Shown in pieces: positions 46,569 to 59,179 of a DNA stretch of 64,000 nt. Position 1 is the stretch's first letter, and the number at the start of each line of letters is the position of its first letter. The notes beneath the pieces were generated by a model. It had not been told where the DNA came from, did no database searches, and saw only the letters and a program-made list of their open reading frames with translations. A program made the position numbers and the translations under genes. Source of the stretch: Antedon bifida (taxonomy: Eukaryota; Echinodermata; Crinoidea; Comatulida; Antedonidae); the NCBI GenBank assembly GCA_963402885.1, contig OY727095.1, positions 17,861,001 to 17,925,000 on the forward strand, written 5' to 3'.

Positions 46569-46802
46569 CTAAAATAAAAATAGATATTCAATTTAGTGTT
46601 TTACTAACCCATCATTTGGAAACACAAGTAATCGAGAACAAGTCCGATCGTATACTGTACCTGAATTAAATTCACTTTCGTCGGATTATATCTATTTAAA
46701 AATATCCGAAATCGTCATACCAGTATTACCGGGGAGAACTAGAGATTACTATCTTGCTTCTAAAAGCAATGTTTGGGATCAAGTCAGAATTATTCTGCTA
46801 AA

Positions 46803-48137
46803 ATGTTTTATTGCCTCCATCGAATAAAGAACGTCTCCCTCGAATAAAGAACGCCTCCCTCGAATAAAGAACGCCTCCCTCGAATAAAGAACGCCTCCCT
46901 CGAATAAAGAACGCTTCCCTCGAATAAATGACGCCTCCCTCGAATAAAGAACAACTCTCTCGAGTAAAGAACGCCTCCCTCAAATAAAGAACGCCTCCCT
47001 CGAATAAAGAACGCCTCCCTCGAGTAAAGAACGCCTCCCTCGAATAAAGAACGTCTCCCTCGAATAAAGAACGCCTCCTTCAAATAACGAACTCCTCCCT
47101 CGAATAAAGAACGCCTCCTTCAAATAACGAACTCCTCCCTCGAATAAAGAACGTCTCCCTCGAATAAATGACGCCTCCCTCGAATAAAGAACGTCTCCCT
47201 CGAATAAATGACGCCTCCCTCGAATAAAGAACGCTTCCCTCGAATAAATGACGCTTCCCTCGAATAAAGAACAACTCTCTCGAGTAAAGAACGCCTCCCT
47301 CAAATAAAGAACGCCTCCCTCGAATAAAGAACGCCTCCCTCGAGTAAAGAACGCCTCCCTCGAATAAAGAACGCCTCCCTCGAATAAAGAACGTCTCCCT
47401 CGAATAAAGAACGTCTCCCTCGAATAAAGAACGCCTCCCTCGAATAAAGAACGCCTCCCTCGAATAAAGAACGTCTCCCTCGAATAAAGAACGCCTCCCT
47501 CGAATAAAGAACGCCTCCCTCGAATAAAGAACGCCTCCCTCGAATAAAGAACGCCTCCCTCGAATAAAGAACGTCTCCCTCGAATAAAGAACGCCTCCCT
47601 CGAATAAAGAACGTCTCCTTCAAATAACGAACTCCTCCCTCGAATAAAGAACGCCTCCCTCGAATAAAGAACGCCTCCCTCGAATAAGGAACGTCTCCCT
47701 CGAGTAAAGAACGCCTCCCTCGAATAAAGAACGTCTCCCTCGAATAAAGAACGCCTCCCTCGAATAAAGAACGTCTCCCTCGAATAAAGAACGCCTCCCT
47801 CGAGTAAAGAAAGCCTCCCTCGAATAAAGAACGTCTCCCTCGAGTAAAGAACGCCTCCCTCGAGTAAAGAACGCCTCCCTCGAATAAAGAACGTCTCCCT
47901 CGAATAAAGAACGCCTCCCTCGAATAAAGAACGTCTCCCTCGAGTAAAGAACGCCTCCCTCGAGTAAAGAACGCCTCCCTCGAATAAAGAACGTCTCCCT
48001 CGAGTAAAGAACGCCTCCCTCGAATAAAGAACGCCTCCCTCGAGTAAAGAACGCCTCCCTCGAATAAAGAACGCCTCCCTCGAATAAAGAAAGCCTCCCT
48101 CGAATAAAGAATGCCTCCCTCGAATGAAGAACGCCAC
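46803..48137. repeat. 20-bp satellite, about 66 units
   Basis: Unit CGAATAAAGAACGCCTCCCT with recurrent variants (GTCTCC, GAGTAAAG, AAATAACGAACTCC, AATGACGC). Ends in a C-run (about 48135-48155). Because 20 is not a multiple of 3 and the unit has no stop on the minus strand, all three minus frames stay open and repeat every 20 residues. The 385-codon frame there is a by-product. Confidence 0.95.
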
Positions 48138-48765
48138 CCCCCCCCCCCCCCCCCCTTAAAACCTTCGGAACAATAAACGCCCTAAAATCATGCCGACATC
48201 AGGATCAGCATGTTGAGGTGATGTCTTTAATAGTAAACTTCTTAAAAAATTGATCGTTTCACATACCACACAGCAGAGGGTCGATGTCAAACTTTTTTCG
48301 CGCTATTTTCGACACATTGCTGCTTTTCTCACGATGGCTCTAAAAGATAGAGGCACAACAAGCCAAACATTGTGTCAAACTAGATAGGCCTATCTGGTGT
48401 TTTAAACATATTAATAAAGATCATCATCTAGACACCTCCGCAACGGCCCAGCAGATCCAGATAATGAAATCTATGCGAGAGTTTTTAAAAGTTTTTTGTT
48501 GTAATTCTCTTAAGGTTTCATAAAGCATGAATTTCGATCTCTAAGATAGTCTTCGTTTTGCCGTATGCCTTATCGGCATTTTTTGCCGACATAGAAGATC
48601 TAGACCTAGATTGCGTGATCACGCGCTATTGGATTTTTTTTTGCTTTTCAAGCAAACAACGCAATTAAAGTTAAGGGATCGTCTAAATTGGACTTTAATT
48701 GACTATATGGTGTGGGTGTGGTGAACACCACATGGAATTTATGATCCCTGAAGTTCACTCTTCTT
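48138..48765. other. spacer after the satellite
   Basis: A C-run, then sequence whose part at about 48220-48310 is loosely similar to 61950-62030 (GATCGTTTCACATAC). No gene seen. Confidence 0.4.
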
Positions 48766-49587
48766 CCCTAGGCAAACAAAGATAGATGGCCCTATAGCGT
48801 TTATGATAATCGAAAGTACCACCTTCATCGGGGACTTCCCCTCTGACGTTCGCATTAAACGCAAACAAGGCCATATTCATGGCTGCAGTCGAGTGTGCTA
48901 ATTTGATTTGAGTCGAGTATAAATCTTCCAATAGTAACCCACACTCTAAAAGTAACTCCCCTTCTAATAGTAACCCACCTTATAAGTCAAATCTATAACA
49001 ATAACCCACTACTCTAATAGTAACCCATGGGAGTTACAATTAGAGTCACAAAAACAATTAAAAAAAAAATAACTAGTCGTTTATGATGCAGCCGTATTTT
49101 GAAAACAAAGAGATAACGCATGTTGATCTCAGGAGTGGAGGAGGATTGAGTGTTTTTGAGTTTATAAAATAAAGTTCAACGAAATTTGTTTATTTGTATT
49201 GTTTTATTATTTTGCTATGAGTTGCTGACCGGAAACGTTGGGGATGGGCTACTATTTTCAGGTTCCTAATTTAAGATTAGTAATAGTAACCCACTACTCT
49301 AATAGTAACCCTCCTTCTAATAGTAACCCACCCTAAAAAACAATCAAAGAACAATAACCCAGGGTTACAATTAGAAGATTTACGGTAGTGTTTACCGACC
49401 GACCGCCGACATAAGCTATGCTCGTTTTGCTATTAGTATTAGCTATAAGGAAGTGTAAGTTCCGGCGAACTGTTTATCATAATTTATTTAATTTTACGTG
49501 AGAGAGTACCATTTCCGGCCGGCCATCTAGAAGGGATGTCCTTTTAATGAATAAAATGAAAAAAAAAATTAAAAAAAATTGTGTTAT

Positions 49588-49620
<33 letters not shown>

Positions 49621-50053
49621 TTTATTCGGTCATTTTTATACTATATTTCGATATCTGTTTTTGTGATAAGTGAGCAGTGCAATTTTCAGTTTATTTGGAC
49701 AATAAAAGTTATCTGTATCTGTAAAAATTCGTTTTACCACATACCCCACAATTTTCATTTTTTTAATCACGTATTCACACTACTACCACTACTTTGTTTA
49801 TGTTTCATGGCAACAATTTCGTACTACGCGCGTATCTGCTACTTGGTTCTACGTCCTCGGTCACCGAATCATTCCAGTAGCACAATACATTTGATAACAC
49901 GCCTCAATAATATAAATTATTAACAATAGTAAAAATTACTAGAATTAAATGGAATGAGTTATACTTATGATATATACTAATACTACAGAATTTGAATTAA
50001 TTGATTAATACGATAATCAATATAGTTTTTTTGTAAAGCAAACAATTGTTTTA
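48766..50053. repeat. 5' part of the segmental duplication upstream of copy C
   Basis: Matches 3570-4828 upstream of copy B, including the GACCGACC-type element (about 48870-49420) split by the TA-MITE (49387 is its right TA). It has extra (AAT)n at about 49588-49620 and small indels. Confidence 0.75.
48921..49385. mobile_element. TA-MITE, copy upstream of C
   Basis: Same element as 3724-4197, carried along by the segmental duplication. Its left end has lost about five bases (AAATCTTCC directly after TA); the right end GATTTACGG and TA are kept. Confidence 0.65.
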
Positions 50054-50190
50054 TGACGTCGACAGTAACGCGTATTTAGAACATAAATCCGCCGGACACG
50101 CGATATTGTTTTTATGACGTATAAGTGTGGCACGCACACTGAAATGTATAAAAGGCACCGAGAGAACAGCGGAGCTCCTCATCATCAGTC
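50054..50190 (+). promoter_or_regulatory. promoter of copy C
   Basis: TATAAAAGG at 50147-50155, TGACGT at 50054-50059 and 50115-50120, and an initiator-like CAGTCGTCAG at about 50188. Architecture matches that of copy B, with small insertions after the TATA box. Confidence 0.7.
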
Positions 50191-50282
50191 GTCAGAATTG
50201 TTTTTTTCTGGTTTTAAATACGACGAATTAATTTACCTTTACGCATCCTAAATATTTGTATTTATACGTCTAAGCTAGAAAT

Positions 50283-53200
50283 ATGAATTCTAGCATCAAT
50301 CTGCTTCCTTTTTGGCGCCGTTCACGACGGTAAAGTTTTAACCACCAGCCTCTAGCTTTTTACTTTTAGGGCCTAGCCTACCCGCTAGGCCTAGCTAGGC
50401 CTAGCCTAGCTAGGCTAGGTAGGCCTAGGTTAGGCTAGCTAGGCCCTAGTAGGCTAGGCCTAGCTAGGCTACTACTAGGCTAAGCTAGCTAGCCTAGGCT
50501 ATTATGCCTAGGCCTAGTAGGCTAACTACCTCTAGTAGGCTATAGGGCCTACCTACTAGGCCGGCTAGGCCTAGGCCTAGTAGCTAGGGCCTAGGCCCCT
50601 CTAGACTTCTAGGCCTAGCCTTTTGGTAGGCCTACTAGGCCCTACCTATAAGGTAAGCCCAGAGGTTTTTAGCCTTCTTTAGTTAGGCCTAGCCTACCTA
50701 CTAGGCCTAGGCTAGGCCTATAGGCCTACTACTAGCCTAGTACTGTAGTAGTAGGCCTACCTAGCCTACTAGGCCTAAGCCCTAACTTAGCCTAACTAAC
50801 TAAAATGCCTACCTAATACTAAAATAGTAATAAGGGCCTCTACTACCAGCTAGGAGGCTAGGCTAGGCAATATTATAAATAAAAAAGTATTCCTCTATAT
50901 GTATGAATATGGACATGGACTAGCCTAGGCCTAGGCTTAGCTAGTACTAGGCCTACTGCCTCTATGTAGCATTGTTGCTAGACTAGGGCCTGGCCTGGTT
51001 AGGCTAGACTAAGCCTACCTCTAGGTAGGCCTACCTAGCCTAGATATTAGGGCTAGGGCCTAATTTTCTGCTCTTCCTACACATGCCTTTCCTGACCCAG
51101 CATAGGCCTGGGTTATTTTTTTATTTCCATTAGCTTTACATCTAGTAGGCTGCTAGGCCCTACCTAGGCCTAGGCCTACTTAATACTATACTATAGTAAT
51201 TACTTAGTAATAGAAGCCCATGTAATTTATTTTCAAATTTGTTGAATTTGATCAAATAAAACAATGTCTGGATTTATTCTATTTGTACTGTAGCTTTGAT
51301 CCGCAACTGCATACAACAGGAATGAATCTGTTGAAGAAGCCAGTAACCGGATCATTCCAACCAGATGCCAATCCACTTTCAGCATCAAAAAGAAATACTG
51401 TTAATCCAGGTGATTTGGTATTTATGCGGACAATGGAAGACAAGAAGGTAGGAAAAGACTCCTTACACGTCTTGCAAGTTTCACATTATTATTATCACTA
51501 TTAATTAACTTTCTTTCAACAACATTTTATTTTATCTAACACATATTAATTCAATTTGTTATTAAATAATTGTTTTAAGATCATAAGTACATTCCTGTGT
51601 CAAGTTGAATGTGCTTCAACTAAGAGAAACGATATGGAAGCTATTGAAATGGAAGCAGAGAAATTAAGAGAAAAGTATGAACAAAATAAAAACAACTAAA
51701 AGGAACAATTATATTATACAATATTGTGTCCTTATTTTTATAATAGTATCAAAATGTAATGTGTTAATTGTTATATACCTGAATGTTTTATATTATTATT
51801 ATTATGTTTATAGAAAAAAGGCAAGTGAAAGGCTAGTAAAAGAGTTTAAGAAAAGAAACGGAGAGCTGAAGAAAGTATTAAATGAGAAGAAAGCCAGAAT
51901 GATGGAAGTGTTTACAAACAAAGATGAGGAAATAAAGAAAGTTGGAAATGAAAAGAAAGATTTACAGAAAGAGTTGGAAGCTGTAAATTCCAAGTAAATA
52001 TTGAAAAGTTCATCTTTGTAACAAATTTGAATAGTAAAAATGGAGCTACAGTTATGCTACCTATATTTTTGAATTGATAATTTGTCAACACTTCGTTGAT
52101 TTTTATTTTTTTAGAATGATGGAAGAGTTTAAAAACAAAGATGATGAAATAAAAAGTTTGTTAAGTGAAAAGAAAGATTTACAGAAAGAGTTGGAAGCTG
52201 TAAATGCCAAGTAAGTATTGATCAGTTCTTTGTAACATATTTATTTGAATAGTAATGAAGCTACAATAACAATTTATTAAGTTCGCCCTATATCATTTTT
52301 CAATACTACACTAAGAACATTTTATTATATTTTCAGAATGATGGAAGAGTTTAAAAACAAAGATGATGAAGTAAACAAAGTATTAAGTGAAAAGAAAGAT
52401 TTACAGAAAGAGTTGGAAGCTGTAAATGCCATGTAAATATTATTGAAATGTTTATTTTTGTATCTAAGTTTAATATTAATAGAGCTACAGTTTATTAAGC
52501 TAACCCTATGTTTGATAACATTGCAACACATCCAAAATGTTTATTGTAATTTCAGAAAGATGGAAGATTCTAGAAACAATAGTGAGGAAATAAAGAAATT
52601 GTCAAATGACAAGAAAAAACTACAGAAAGAGTTAGAAGCTGTAAATGCCAAGTAAGTATTGAACAGTTTTATCTTAACTTTTGCAATTATTTATTAAGCT
52701 AACCTTATTTATTATTTGATAATTAATAATAATTAATAAATACATTCAAACATTTTTATCTTAATTTTAGAATGATGGAAGATTCTAGTATCAATAATGA
52801 GGAAATAAAGATATTGTCAAAAGAAAAGAAAGAGTTGAAAGCTGTAAATACCAAGTAAGTATTAAAAGTATATCAGTTCATCTTTGTAACAAATTTGAAT
52901 AATAATGAAGCTACAATAACCATTTATTAAGCTAGCCCTATATCATTTTCAATACCTCAAACATTTCTATCTCAGAATGATGGAAGAGTTAAAAAATAAA
53001 GATGATGAAGTAAAGAAAGTTGGACATGAAAAGAAAGAGTTAGAAGCTGTAAATACCCAGTAAGTATTGATCACTTCATCTTTGTAACATAATTATTTGA
53101 AATAATAATGGAGCTACAATAACCATTTATTAAGCTAACACTATATCATTTTCAATACCTTGAACATTTCTATTTTAGGATGAAGGAAGACTTGAAAAAT

Positions 53201-55896
53201 AAAGATGATGAAGTAAAGAAAGTTATACATGAAAAGAAAGAGTTAGAAGCTGTAAATACCCAGTAAGTATTGATCACTTCATCTTTGTAACCTAATTATT
53301 TGAATAGTAATGGAGCTACAATAACAATTTATTAAGCTAACACTATATCATTTTTCAACACATTTTCATTTCAGAATGATGGAAGAGTTTAAAAACAAAG
53401 GTGATGAAATAAAGAAAGTTGGAAATGAAAGGAAAGAGTTACAGAAAGATTTAGAATGTCTAGAAGCTGTAAATGCCAAGTAAATATTATTGAAATGTTT
53501 GCTTTTGTATCTAGGTTTAATAGTAATGAAGCTACAGTTTATTAAGCTAACCATATTTTTGATTTGATAATATTGCAACACCAACATTTTTATCTTAATT
53601 TCAGAATGATGGAAGATTCTAGAAACAATAGTGAGGAAATAGAGAAATTGTCAAATGAAAAGAAAAAAGTACAGAAAGAGTTAAAAGCTGTAAATGCCAA
53701 GTAAGTATTGAACAGTTTTATCTTTGACAACTTTTACAGTTACTTATTAAGCTAAACCTATTTGTTATTTGATAATTTTTCAACTCATTCAAACATTTTT
53801 ATTTTTAATTCAGAATGATGGAAGAGTTTAAAAACAAAGATGATGAAGTAAAGAAAGTGTTAAGTGAAAGGAAAGACTTGCAGAAAGAGTTTGAATGTCT
53901 AGAAGCTGTACATGCCAAGTAAATATTCAAAAGTTAAATACTAGGAGCTACAGTAACCATCAATTAAGCTAATGCTATTTTCAACACATCTAACATTATG
54001 TGCAATTGTCAATTCAGGCTGAATGAGAAATATTGCCAACAGAGCAAAGAGAAAAAAGGAATTGAAAAGCTTGTAGAGGAGTTAGAGAAAAAAATGAGCA
54101 GTTGAAGAAAGTTTTGAAAAAGAGAACAGAATTACTTAATGCTACAAACACTAAGTAAGTATAATGTTTTTATTGAAAAAGCTAACCCCATGTTGTGATA
54201 ATTCACCACATCCAACATGCAAAGGATTTGTTAGCTAAATCAATTGATACCATTGAATAAAAAGCTAACCTGGTATTTATTGATTATATCATTATTATCA
54301 CAACTTGTTTCCACTATTATTATCGTTATGATTATCTTCAACACCAACAATTTCATCATCATCTTCTCATCATAGTCTTCATTATCAACATTCAATAATA
54401 ATCATAAATACAACAATATTGTTCACATCTTTTTCTCAAAGTTTTTGAAATTACATGTTGTAAAAATAAAAAATATATCTTATAACTTATTAAAATATAA
54501 TTCAAAACAGATATGAAAGTAAATATAAGGAAGCAAAGGAACAACTAAACGAAGCCAAGAAGATGTTAAAGAGTAAACAACGTACAGAAAGTGCAAGAAA
54601 ACAAGGGTATGTGTAGGGTCCGTACAATAATAACCAAAATAGATCTAACCCCCCAGTCGGAGGGTCAACTAATGAATTTAAAATATTATATTTATAACGA
54701 TGAGCTGAATTTTTTTAAAAAACTATAGATAAAATGCAAAGGAAATTAGAATAATAACAATTACACGTTAATTACAAGCTAATTCAAAGCAAATCATTCA
54801 GGTATTTATGTTTATTCAGTTTATTTTTTTAGCTGTGTTGATTGCGATCAAAAAGAAAGAGAATTAGAAAAGCTCAAGAAACTTTTAAAGAATGAAGAGA
54901 ATAAGGTTATGGAATTGTTTGAAGAAGTTCAAAGGTAGGATTATCTTATATCATCACAAGCCCATAAATAGGATTCTGATGTTGACTTTTTTAAAAACTG
55001 AGAATGCTATTGCTTGGCTTCTTCAAGTGTTAGGAAAAAGTCTCCTCATTATTTGTTATTGTAGGCCTAACAATTTATATAAGCAGGCAATATATTATCA
55101 AAATGGTAAATTATTTAACTTCTTTACTTAAAAAAATAGAATTCAGCTATCAGCTCAAACAGATTCAAACCAAGGAAAAGACAAGACAGATGTATTACTG
55201 AGTCTCCTGCCAACCGTGAACGTGATCAACCAGAAGGATCTAAAACCAGTCGACAAGACGAAAACACCTGTGGTGATCGGTCAAGGCGCTTTCGGTGAAG
55301 TGTCTCTCATGAGACACAATCCAACCAACTCACTGGTTGCTGTCAAAACCATCTTGAATGGCAGTGCAGATAACATCAACCTAGAGGCTCGCACAATGCA
55401 ACTATGTTCTGCTCACCCATCATTTCCGTTCATGTTTGGCGTAGTAAGAGATGATAATAACATCATTCAAATTGTCTCTTCATTTGTTGGAGTTGACAGT
55501 TCATCTCTTACTCTTAGAAAAGCAATAAAGAGTAAATTCGCCAACATGAATAGGAGGTCAATTCTTAACATCCTATTGACAGTATCTGATGGTGTGAAGT
55601 TTCTCCACCGGAACAAAATTGCACACAATGACATAAAGGCAGAAAACATTCTCCTTTCACATGAAAGTGAAGAATGGATGGGCAAGATTATTGACATGGG
55701 TGGAATAACATCACCACTTGTGGAACCACCTGCTGCTGAAGTAACATCAAGCGACATCTTTGCCCTCTGCTTTGTTATTTGTGAAGTAGCCCAGGCATGC
55801 CATTGGCAGCAACTTAATGAGTTGGCTGTGAGATGCAAGAAAACTCGACCACCGATTGACGATCTCATCTCTCTTCTATCCAAACTTAATATCTAA
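50283..55896 (+). CDS. coiled-coil/kinase-like gene, copy C (17 exons, one frameshift)
   Basis: Exons: 50283-50329, 51294-51447, 51580-51674, 51814-51993, 52115-52210, 52337-52432, 52556-52651, 52771-52854, 52976-53059, 53179-53262, 53375-53479, 53605-53700, 53814-53918, 54018-54154, 54511-54606, 54833-54934, 55140-55896. Phases are as in copy B. Exon 14 is 137 bases instead of 138: an A-run of seven where B has eight. This shifts the frame to a TGA a few codons on, before the kinase-like domain. If the base is a sequencing error the protein is about 804 residues. The array has only two of the homogeneous 84-bp exons (52976, 53179) against 14 in B, plus one extra 96-bp exon (52337). The kinase-like exon keeps GQGAFGEV, VAVK, HND and DMG. 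The first AATAAA after the stop is changed to AGTAAA. Confidence 0.8.
50340..51190. repeat. CCTAGG/TAGGCCTA-rich intron 1 of copy C
   Basis: Longer and denser than in copy B, with hardly any 30-base stretch free of CTAGGC or AGGCCT. It aligns only loosely with B although the exons on each side are well conserved, so it evolves by expansion and contraction. Confidence 0.75.
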
Positions 55897-56512
55897 AAGT
55901 AAAACTCTTACCAGTATAACACATTCATTATGTTCAAATTCAATAATCAATATTACATTTTATACTGAATCTCTGTTTTAATCATATTTGCAACTTTCAA
56001 AATGTGCAATATTTGGATTGTAATAATTATTTATAGATTTTTATACAAAGAAATGTATTAAAACAATACGGTATATATATTTTTATGGCAAATAAATATT
56101 TTGGTGAAACTTTACTATCAAAATGATATCTAAAATGTGTTTGTTGTTTGTTTAGACAATATTGGTAGGCCTACAGTAAATCGTTTCGTTGTAAAAACAG
56201 AAAGGGTTGCTTTCCATGACAGATCCTAGCTACAGAGACAGCGGTGGCAATGACTGGAGCGGTAATAACGCAAGCTGTTTAAAAAAAAAATAACCGTAGT
56301 TACATTGACAAAAAAAGTTGCGCCGTTCAGCGGAATCACCCAGGTTTTTTGAGTACATAAAACAAATTGTAATTGAAAATTCTTTAGCAAACAGAAACTA
56401 ATCTAAACAGTTGATGCCAAGCCATCGTTTTACCATGCAGGATATCCATTTCCGTTTTTTTCCTAAAACAATATCTATGTACACATAGTCATATATTATA
56501 CAAATAATGAAT
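55897..56512. other. 3' flank of copy C
   Basis: 55897-56280 matches A (742-1140) with the 3' UTR stretch that B lost. It then jumps to a block matching 14190-14395 behind B. No gene. Confidence 0.6.
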
Positions 56513-56769
56513 GTTTATGAGTGTAATGGTACAAATAATGGCATGAGGTGAATGATGAAAGGTTATATATCAATGAGGCATTGATATTTAACCTTTCATC
56601 ATTCACCAAATATCATTATTGTACCATTACACGAATATAAAACATTCATTATTTGTTTTATATAACATCTAAATAGATTCCTGTCATTTGAATCAAATAA
56701 AGGGCATACATTTCATTCACATTGATTAAAACAGTAACATTTGGTTTTTAATAATATTATATTAAATGT

Positions 56770-57310
56770 TATATTTATATGGATTTTATAAACACACCTA
56801 CTTTAGTGTTAATTATGTCAACAAACGACCAAACAATTCTAGGCCTAGCAAGGCTAAAACGCCTAGAAATTTCCTTTCCTAGATTCTGTAAACTTTGGAA
56901 TGGTCTTCCCTCAGATTTAAGAGACCTTGCTCTCCTTGGCAGGTTTCGAGAATTTGTGACTAGTCTTCGCCAACACTATTTCCATTCCTGATTTCTCCTC
57001 TCCTTGCCTCTCTTCCTTTTGATTTTCCCTGGTCCCTGCTGTTTTTTTTTTGTTTTTTTTGTTTTTTTTGCGTTCTTAACTTTAATTTTTTTAACCATTT
57101 TTTTTTCTTTATTTTGATTTTTTTTACTTTTAATTCAACCGTCATTTTGCCTATATTATATTTATATTATATTTTATTTCTGTTAAAGGAAAGTCTTTAA
57201 ACAGTGATTGGGTTCGCTTTTGACAATCCTGGCTTTTTGTTTCATTTTGTATTTTTATGTATTCTGTTGTAATTGTTATGAGCCGATATTGAATAAATCA
57301 AATCAAATAG
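56770..57310 (+). mobile_element. 5'-truncated LINE tail
   Basis: The frame at 56779-56991 ends with FPRFCKLWNGLPSDLRDLAL and a FREFVTSLRQHYF tail, typical of the extreme C-terminus of non-LTR retrotransposon proteins. The 3' UTR is T-rich and the copy ends in a short (AAATC)n tail at about 57295-57308. Confidence 0.7.
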
Positions 57311-57572
57311 GCTAGGCCGAGCCTGATACTAACCGGCCTAGGCTAGACCTAGTACTAGCTTGGCTTAAAGGCAAAACTTAGACAGTCTTGTAGAGATGAT
57401 CCAATTAATTAATAAAATCCTACACACGATCTAAAGCTAATTTAAATGCCTTTTTATCTAAATTAGTACATATATCTCTCCAGAAATGTACTACTTCCAT
57501 CGCGAAAATATAACAAAACATTCAAATCGCTGCTAAAATACAAAATAGGTGGCGCTGTTGTATTTCAAAAGC

Positions 57573-58388
57573 CAGAGAGCCATAATAAAGAGTTACGACA
57601 TTGGATTATAGTCACGTGATATGCAGATCAATTTGTGTCAAACTTGTCTCCGTTAATGCATGTAAAGTATAGCAGCAAGAAAATACTTTAAACTTTTTTT
57701 TATATTTAAAAAAATGTAATTGCACATTTTACGGTGAAATATCGATGTGCACAGCGTACAGAAGTACTTGCGGCAAAGAATATTGCGCGCGCGTGCGCTA
57801 GTACATTATAAAGTTCGATTGATTGATTTTGGAACGAAACATCCCATAACTACGTCCTATTAATAACAATTATGTAATATTTTCAATTTATAATGCATGC
57901 TTTGATGACTAAATAAAATAATAAAGTGTCGTGGATATATTTTTTAATATATTGAATAGGGTATGAACAATATTAAAATAATAAAGGCAAATTATTACAA
58001 ATCAAATGATGAACGAGTCTCTGAAAGTTTGTGTCAAAAACACACAGAGAGCCATATACTGTATACAAAGAGGGGTGAATTTGTGTGTTTTTTGTATTGG
58101 TTCATGCTTTGATGTATCCTGACTTGCATGTAGGCCCTAGCATTTATTCTTTTGTTATTTTAGACACAATATATATATGTTGCCAAATTAATACCATTAA
58201 TAAAATTAATTACTAAAATAAAAACGGAATATAAGCGTTATTTCAAAGACAAAAAAATCTAAAAATAATGCATGAACTATAGGAAAACGCTATACAAAAG
58301 AGACGCGCGCGCCCTCAGCGTGCGAATTCTTTGACACAAAAATGGCTTCTAATTTTCAATGTCGTAACTCTTTATATATATGGCTCTG
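57573..58388. mobile_element. hAT-like MITE, 816 bp, with 8-bp target duplication
   Basis: Ends are CAGAGAGCCATAATAAAGAG and, on the right, TCTTTATATATATGGCTCTG, an inverted repeat of ~28 bases that continues GTTACGAC / GTCGTAAC. Flanked by TCAAAAGC at 57565-57572 and 58389-58396. CAGAG-type ends and 8-bp duplications fit the hAT superfamily. No transposase. Confidence 0.8.
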
Positions 58389-58536
58389 TCAAAAGCAATA
58401 GTATAAACAAAATATTTTCCAAAGGCGAAAAGATTTTTTTTTGTAGACGATGGTTTAATAGTGCGTACTATTTCACGCCATGTGGCCGACATTCGTCCAA
58501 TCAAATGACAGGAATTTATTTAGGTGTTATATAATA

Positions 58537-59179
58537 TAAATTATGTGAAGTATGGGTTAAGTTATCTTTTCTTTTCTGCCTTCTTTTCGTTTCACCTCCT
58601 TTTTGTTGTCCGATATAACATTTAATAACAATATTGTTGAGACAATGAAATTTCAATTAATTAATTATTTGTAGTTCATGCGTCGCTTAATATAGAAAAT
58701 AGAGAACTATTGAATGGATAGAAATAAATATATAAATTTCGCAAAAAGTAATGTAAAAGATAGAACATCGAATTAAGCTCAGCTCTTCACCATTTTTAGG
58801 TCCCCCTATTTCACAATCCTGGATTCGCCACTGTCATCCTGCCATCAATTTTCTTTCTCAAGTAGATTTAATGACGCATTCAATTGATATGTCATATATG
58901 AACATGCATTAAGTATGATAATCTCTAATTTTTAGTTTGATTACTAAAATATTGTTTAAAAAAAAAAAAAAAGATTTCTAGACCGGAAGGAATAACAACG
59001 GGACGCGAGTCTTTCTATCATATGCATGATAAATTACGAAGGCCTCGAGACATGGAAAGGTCACATGAACAAAGAAAGGTTTGAAAACATTTTATTTTTA
59101 TTTATTCAATGTAAATCCTAACCTTAACGCAATGCATGTCACATTCACATCTGTCTACACTATCATTTATCAAAATAGT
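58537..59179. other. spacer
   Basis: 58540-58680 matches 14396-14530. Then AT-rich DNA with a CCTGGATTCGCCACTG word (about 58820) and an A-run (58958-58972). No gene seen. Confidence 0.45.

Larger units (their letters stand above)
56513..58536. mobile_element. composite insertion behind copy C
   Basis: Absent at the matching point behind copy B (14396). Contains a palindrome with ~70-bp arms (56513-56660). Next comes a TIR at about 56661 (TATATAACATCTAAATAGAT, then TCCTGTCATTTGA) whose reverse complement ends the insertion at about 58500-58535. Inside are a LINE tail and a hAT-like MITE. No transposase seen. Flanks share TATA, too short to classify. Confidence 0.6.

Noticed and set aside
46980-48137. 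A 385-codon minus-strand frame with a 20-residue repeat
   Set aside because: It is the translation of a 20-bp satellite that has no stop in any minus frame; no start context, splice sites or non-repeat part.
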